From Chryseobacterium sp. 36-9 (GTDB lineage Bacteria; Bacteroidota; Bacteroidia; Flavobacteriales; Weeksellaceae), in contig MKVE01000015.1 in the NCBI GenBank assembly GCA_001898785.1, forward strand, positions 166,326 to 209,341: a stretch of 43,016 bases of DNA. Direction: 5' to 3'. Shown one piece after another: positions 39,660 to 43,016 of this stretch. Numbering within the stretch: the stretch's first letter is position 1; each line of letters starts with the position of its first letter. A program made the translations under genes and the position numbers. The notes below the pieces were generated by a model that saw only the letters and a list, made by a program, of their open reading frames with translations, was not told the DNA's origin and did no database searches.

Positions 39660-40917
39660 AAGATTCTTGTTTATGAATATCCAGGATTTCCTCCATTAAT
39701 TTAGTGACTTCGTTCGCCCGCAAAGGATTTTCCAGGATGTATTTTGCAAATCGATTGGTTAGTTTTTGCACCAGTTTGTTAGACAATTCCATATCTTCAA
39801 TTTTAGCATAATTGAATTTTTTATGGATGTTGTGCATTTCATGTTCCTCAATCTGTTTCAAAGAGTTTTTGAACTGATTGATATTCGGAGCCAGTTTTCT
39901 CTTTTTTTCCCAATCTACAAATTCCTTTGCCATTTCTTTGATAATGCTTTCGGCTTTCGGAATTTCTTTTTTTCGCTGTTCCATCGTTTGTTTGATGGTT
40001 TGCGAAAGTTGGTCAACATCAATCAGGGTTACATTTTCCAGCTCACCTATTTCCTTCTGAACATTATTCGGAATCGATAAATCGATGACCAGCATTTCTT
40101 TATCTTTTGGAAAATTGGTTTCGTCAATAATATATTTCTGCGCGCCTGTTGCTACAATCAGAACGTCAGTTTGCTTCAGCTCTTCCGGAAACAGATTGAA
40201 ATCAATTTGTGGGATTTTATATTTATCAGCAATTTTCTCAGCTTTTTCAAAAGAACGGTTAGCTATTTTGATTTTCGGCTGATAGATATGTTTTACGAGA
40301 TTTTCAATTGTATTTTGTCCGATTTCTCCAACACCCAAAAGAAGAATATTCTTCTCGTGAATATGCCTTGTATTATTCAGTATATAATGAACGGCGGCGT
40401 AGGAAACAGAAGCCGAACCTGTACTGATTCCGGTTTCATTCTTGATTCTTTTGGATATTTGAATCGATGAATTAATTGCTCTCTCAAGATATGGATTAGA
40501 AAAGTCCTTATATTTTTTGAACCGCTGATAAGCATTTTTGATTTGGGAAACGATCTCAAAATCACCGATAATCTGACTTTCCAGACCTGCTGCAACGCGG
40601 AAAAGGTGGAAAAGCGCATCTTCGCGCTGGATCACATTCACATATTGTAAAAAATCTGAGAGGCTGACACCAACCGTATCGCAGTATAGCTCTGCGATGT
40701 GAAGGTAATTTTTGGTCGTTGAATAAATCTCCGTTCTGTTACAGGTAGAAACCACAAAAGCGTCACCATAGTCCTGCTCGTGGATTTGGTTGACAAACGA
40801 CTTGATGTGTTCATCAAAAAATGCAAATTTTCCACGAGTTTGTGCATCAGCTTTTTCATAACTGATGCTGAGAACGGCAAAATCAGAAGTTTGATGGAAT
40901 TTATTTTTTTGGCTCAT
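39628..40917 (-). CDS. hemA: Glutamyl-tRNA reductase
   Basis: A 429-residue GluTR, first committed enzyme of C5-pathway haem synthesis, reducing Glu-tRNA to glutamate-1-semialdehyde with NADPH. STCNRTEIYS contains the catalytic Cys; LESQIIGDFEIVSQIKNAY and ISTGSASVSYAAV are family motifs; the NADPH site is NILLLGVGEIGQNTIENL. The C-terminal helical dimerisation domain is present. It heads the hemACDE run, with a -7 element 11 bases upstream. The next step, hemL, is not in the window. Confidence 0.95.
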   Translation of the reverse strand: MSQKNKFHQTSDFAVLSISYEKADAQTRGKFAFFDEHIKSFVNQIHEQDYGDAFVVSTCNRTEIYSTTKNYLHIAELYCDTVGVSLSDFLQYVNVIQREDALFHLFRVAAGLESQIIGDFEIVSQIKNAYQRFKKYKDFSNPYLERAINSSIQISKRIKNETGISTGSASVSYAAVHYILNNTRHIHEKNILLLGVGEIGQNTIENLVKHIYQPKIKIANRSFEKAEKIADKYKIPQIDFNLFPEELKQTDVLIVATGAQKYIIDETNFPKDKEMLVIDLSIPNNVQKEIGELENVTLIDVDQLSQTIKQTMEQRKKEIPKAESIIKEMAKEFVDWEKKRKLAPNINQFKNSLKQIEEHEMHNIHKKFNYAKIEDMELSNKLVQKLTNRFAKYILENPLRANEVTKLMEEILDIHKQESYENNKNRNEK

Positions 40918-40927
40918 TTTCAGTTGG

Positions 40928-40935
40928 CAAATTTA
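40928..40935 (-). promoter_or_regulatory. -7 element of hemA
   Basis: TAAATTTG on the minus strand matches TAnnTTTG and ends ten bases upstream of the hemA ATG. No clear -33 element at 19-20 bases. The rest of the 277-base gap to mreB is A/T-rich with no other feature that I can support apart from the mreB promoter. Confidence 0.5.
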
Positions 40936-41161
40936 CAATTTTTAAAACTAAGAGCGTTTATGAATATCATTTTGAAAAATTGACAAAATCTATAAACTTT
41001 ATCAAAATTAACAACAGATTTTCAAGGATGTAATTAAGTTGTTGAAGTTTTGATATGATGGAAATATTTTGGACTGATTTTTATAAACCTGCAGCTTCAA
41101 ATTTTAATAAAATTTTAACCAAATTATTTTGAATTGAATATATAGAATGAGTCTAAATTTA

Positions 41162-41169
41162 TATCTTTG
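41162..41169 (+). promoter_or_regulatory. -7 element of mreB
   Basis: TATCTTTG matches TAnnTTTG and ends 25 bases before the mreB ATG. TTG sequences upstream are at wider spacing than usual. Confidence 0.5.
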
Positions 41170-41194
41170 TAAACTTAACAATTATTGAACGGAA

Positions 41195-42220
41195 ATGGGT
41201 TTATTGGATATGTTCACGCAGGAGATTGCGATTGACTTAGGTACGGCGAATACGCTAATTATACATAACAACAAAATTGTTGTGGATCAGCCTTCTATCG
41301 TTGCGATAGAGCGCTCTTCCGGGAAACCGATTGCTGTTGGAGAACAGGCAAAACATATGCAGGGGAAAACTCACGAGGATATCAAAACAATCCGCCCGTT
41401 GAAGGATGGCGTTATCGCCGATTTCCACGCTTCCGAACATATGATTAAGGAATTCATCAAACAGATTCCTGGTATCAAAGGGAAGCTTTTTCAACCCGCG
41501 TTAAGAATTGTTATTTGCATCCCGTCCGGCATTACTGAGGTTGAGAAAAGAGCGGTAAGAGACTCTGCCCAGAAAGTTAATGCGAAAGAAGTTCGTTTGA
41601 TTTATGAGCCGATGGCGGCCGCAATAGGAGTTGGGATTGATGTTCAGAAACCAGAAGGTAATATGATTATCGATATAGGTGGCGGTACAACAGAAATTGC
41701 CGTGGTTGCACTTGGCGGGATTGTTTGTGACAAATCTGTGAAAATCGCAGGGGATGTTTTCACGAACGATATTGCTTATTACTTAAGAACGCATCATAAT
41801 TTATATATCGGGGAAAGAACAGCGGAAAGAATCAAATTGGAAGTTGGTTCAGCAGTTGAAGAATTGGATGTTCCGATTGATGATATTCCTGTACAAGGTC
41901 GTGATTTGATTACCGGAAAGCCGAAGGAAATTATGGTCAACTATAAAGAAATTGCAAAAGCGTTGGATAAATCAATCATCAGAATCGAGGATGCGGTGAT
42001 GGAAACTTTATCTTTGACGCCTCCGGAACTGGCTGCCGATATTTACAAAACGGGTATTTATCTTGCTGGGGGTGGTGCTCTTCTGAGAGGTTTGGCAGAC
42101 AGACTTCACAGAAAAACAGGACTTCCTGTTTTCGTTGCAGAAGACCCATTAAGAGCTGTTGTAAGAGGAACAGGGATTGCTCTTAAGAATATGGATAAAT
42201 TCAATTTCTTAATTAAATAA
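41195..42220 (+). CDS. mreB: Rod shape-determining protein MreB
   Basis: A 341-residue bacterial actin that organises lateral cell-wall synthesis. Phosphate loop 1 is EIAIDLGTANTLI, KPIAVGEQAKHM follows, phosphate loop 2 is MIIDIGGGTTEIAVV, and the adenosine motif is GIYLAGGGALLRGLADRL. Length is typical. mreC follows after 86 bases that contain a perfect 15-base palindrome. Confidence 0.97.
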   Translation: MGLLDMFTQEIAIDLGTANTLIIHNNKIVVDQPSIVAIERSSGKPIAVGEQAKHMQGKTHEDIKTIRPLKDGVIADFHASEHMIKEFIKQIPGIKGKLFQPALRIVICIPSGITEVEKRAVRDSAQKVNAKEVRLIYEPMAAAIGVGIDVQKPEGNMIIDIGGGTTEIAVVALGGIVCDKSVKIAGDVFTNDIAYYLRTHHNLYIGERTAERIKLEVGSAVEELDVPIDDIPVQGRDLITGKPKEIMVNYKEIAKALDKSIIRIEDAVMETLSLTPPELAADIYKTGIYLAGGGALLRGLADRLHRKTGLPVFVAEDPLRAVVRGTGIALKNMDKFNFLIK

Positions 42221-42248
42221 TACAATTATCTGTAAAATTTGAATGAAG

Positions 42249-42263
42249 TTTGACAGTGTCAAA
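42249..42263. promoter_or_regulatory. 15-base palindrome between mreB and mreC
   Basis: TTTGACAGTGTCAAA is a perfect seven-base inverted repeat around one central base. It is too short and lacks a T run to be a terminator and resembles a regulator binding site; no regulator can be named. Confidence 0.4.
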
Positions 42264-42306
42264 TAACAGTCATTTATAATTTTTCAATTATCATTTATAA
42301 CTTTAG

Positions 42307-43016
42307 ATGGGTGCTTTGCTGAGATTTTTTTCAAAGAATGCATTGTTTGTGTTCTTTATATTCTTACAATTGGTGGCAATTGTACTGATATTCAGCAAGA
42401 ACTCTATGCAACAAAGTTTCCTGGCGGCAAAAACTGCGGCCTTTAATTCCTGGGTTTCAGGTTACATTGATGAAGGAACATCGTACCTGAAATTAAAACA
42501 AATCAATGAAGACCTTGTTACTCAGAACAAAGCTTTGATGAAAGAACTTTACGGAAAAGAAAAGTTGGATAAGCCGGTTTTCAGAAGAGTTTATGATACC
42601 ATCGGAGGTGGGCAGATTTATACCTTTGTTGATGGTGAGGTTGTTTTCAATAGCATCAATAGAAAAGATAATTACTTTACAATCAATAGGGGACGCTTGC
42701 AAGGCGTTAGTTCCAAAATGGGTGTGATTGCGCCTCGCGGAATTGCCGGAATCGTTATTAATACAACGGATAACTATTCTTTGGTACAATCTGTTTTGAG
42801 TACCAATAAAATCAAAATCAGTGCTTCGCTTAAGAAGTCCGGCTATTTCGGGACGTTATCCTGGAAAGGTGATGATTCTAGAACGATGACCTTATCAGAT
42901 ATTCCTAAATATGTTCCGCTAAAAGTTGGCGATACTGTTGTGACCGATGGAAAATCATCTATTTTTCCGGCAGGAATTATGGTTGGTACGGTTGCCGGTT
43001 ACCAGGTTGATAGCAA
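42307..43016 (+). CDS. mreC: Rod shape-determining protein MreC, 3' partial
   Basis: The frame opens at ATG 42307 (MGALLRFFSKNALFVFFIFL) and runs off the window end, giving about 236 residues. One N-terminal membrane helix (about 10-28) is followed by a short coiled coil (about 60-85) and the beta-rich MreC domain: NRGRLQGVSSKMGVIAPRGI and GDTVVTDGKSSIFPAGIMVG are family segments. MreC is the periplasmic partner of MreB in the elongasome. Position after mreB supports the call. The C-terminus lies outside the window. Confidence 0.93.
   Translation, partial: MGALLRFFSKNALFVFFIFLQLVAIVLIFSKNSMQQSFLAAKTAAFNSWVSGYIDEGTSYLKLKQINEDLVTQNKALMKELYGKEKLDKPVFRRVYDTIGGGQIYTFVDGEVVFNSINRKDNYFTINRGRLQGVSSKMGVIAPRGIAGIVINTTDNYSLVQSVLSTNKIKISASLKKSGYFGTLSWKGDDSRTMTLSDIPKYVPLKVGDTVVTDGKSSIFPAGIMVGTVAGYQVDS

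Noticed and set aside
1-43016. CRISPR arrays, prophage, integrases, toxin-antitoxin pairs or restriction systems
   Set aside because: No regularly spaced repeats and no protein in the window shows the motifs of these systems.

Overview
The window looks like a chromosomal segment of a flavobacterium, most likely near Chryseobacterium/Epilithonimonas (family Weeksellaceae). This is inferred from the gene set (alternative complex III, a type IX secretion cargo, an S46 dipeptidyl-peptidase, Bacteroidetes-style TonB proteins), the low G+C, and repeated -7 promoter elements of the Bacteroidetes form TAnnTTTG. I see no phage, plasmid, integrase, transposase gene or CRISPR array. Gene density is high and no gene-free stretch exceeds 300 bases.

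Layout. 1-2389: end of the alternative complex III operon (actD partial, actE, actF), closed by a hairpin terminator. 2469-3932: a DEDDy exonuclease, a DUF59/MIP18 Fe-S assembly protein and an OsmC-like protein lacking both catalytic cysteines. 4131-7918: a LamG type IX secretion cargo divergent from a TPR histidine kinase and LuxR-type regulator pair. 7935-12738: HMG-CoA lyase, peptidase T, and a sufE-GT9-GT2 run. 12713-13679: a VanZ-like membrane protein and three valine tRNAs. 13727-18593 (minus): an acidic unknown, TonB, ExbB, a second TonB-like protein, an EEP nuclease and folC; no exbD. 18805-22306: DUF885 hydrolase, HPP membrane protein, endonuclease III and Bcp peroxiredoxin. 22307-22575: a GC-richer, strongly structured non-coding stretch. 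22576-31738: GyrI-like protein, GNAT, ChaA-type antiporter, DPP7-like peptidase, META lipoprotein, classical OsmC, HflX, a CPA1 antiporter, AlkD-like protein and DUF6122 protein. 31823-35221: a 1132-residue GH18/deacetylase/GT2 fusion. 35240-36739: truncated haemoglobin and small proteins. 36773-40917 (minus): hemA-hemC-hemD-hemE. 41195-end: mreB and partial mreC.

How the genes relate. Several functions cluster: respiration and haem synthesis, Fe-S assembly (DUF59 protein, SufE), peroxide defence (Bcp, two OsmC proteins), TonB energisation, peptide use (PepT, DPP7) and envelope polysaccharide and cell shape (GT9, GT2, trifunctional GT, MreB/MreC).

The most unusual content is non-coding. There is the structured 22.3-22.56 kb element; three types of dispersed repeat, all three of which interrupt hemACDE; and several inverted repeats at divergent promoters. 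Unusual proteins are the serine-substituted OsmC, a TonB-ExbB-TonB cluster without ExbD, and an endonuclease III without Fe-S cysteines. No complete new defence or biosynthetic system is evident; the structured element is the best candidate for something undescribed.
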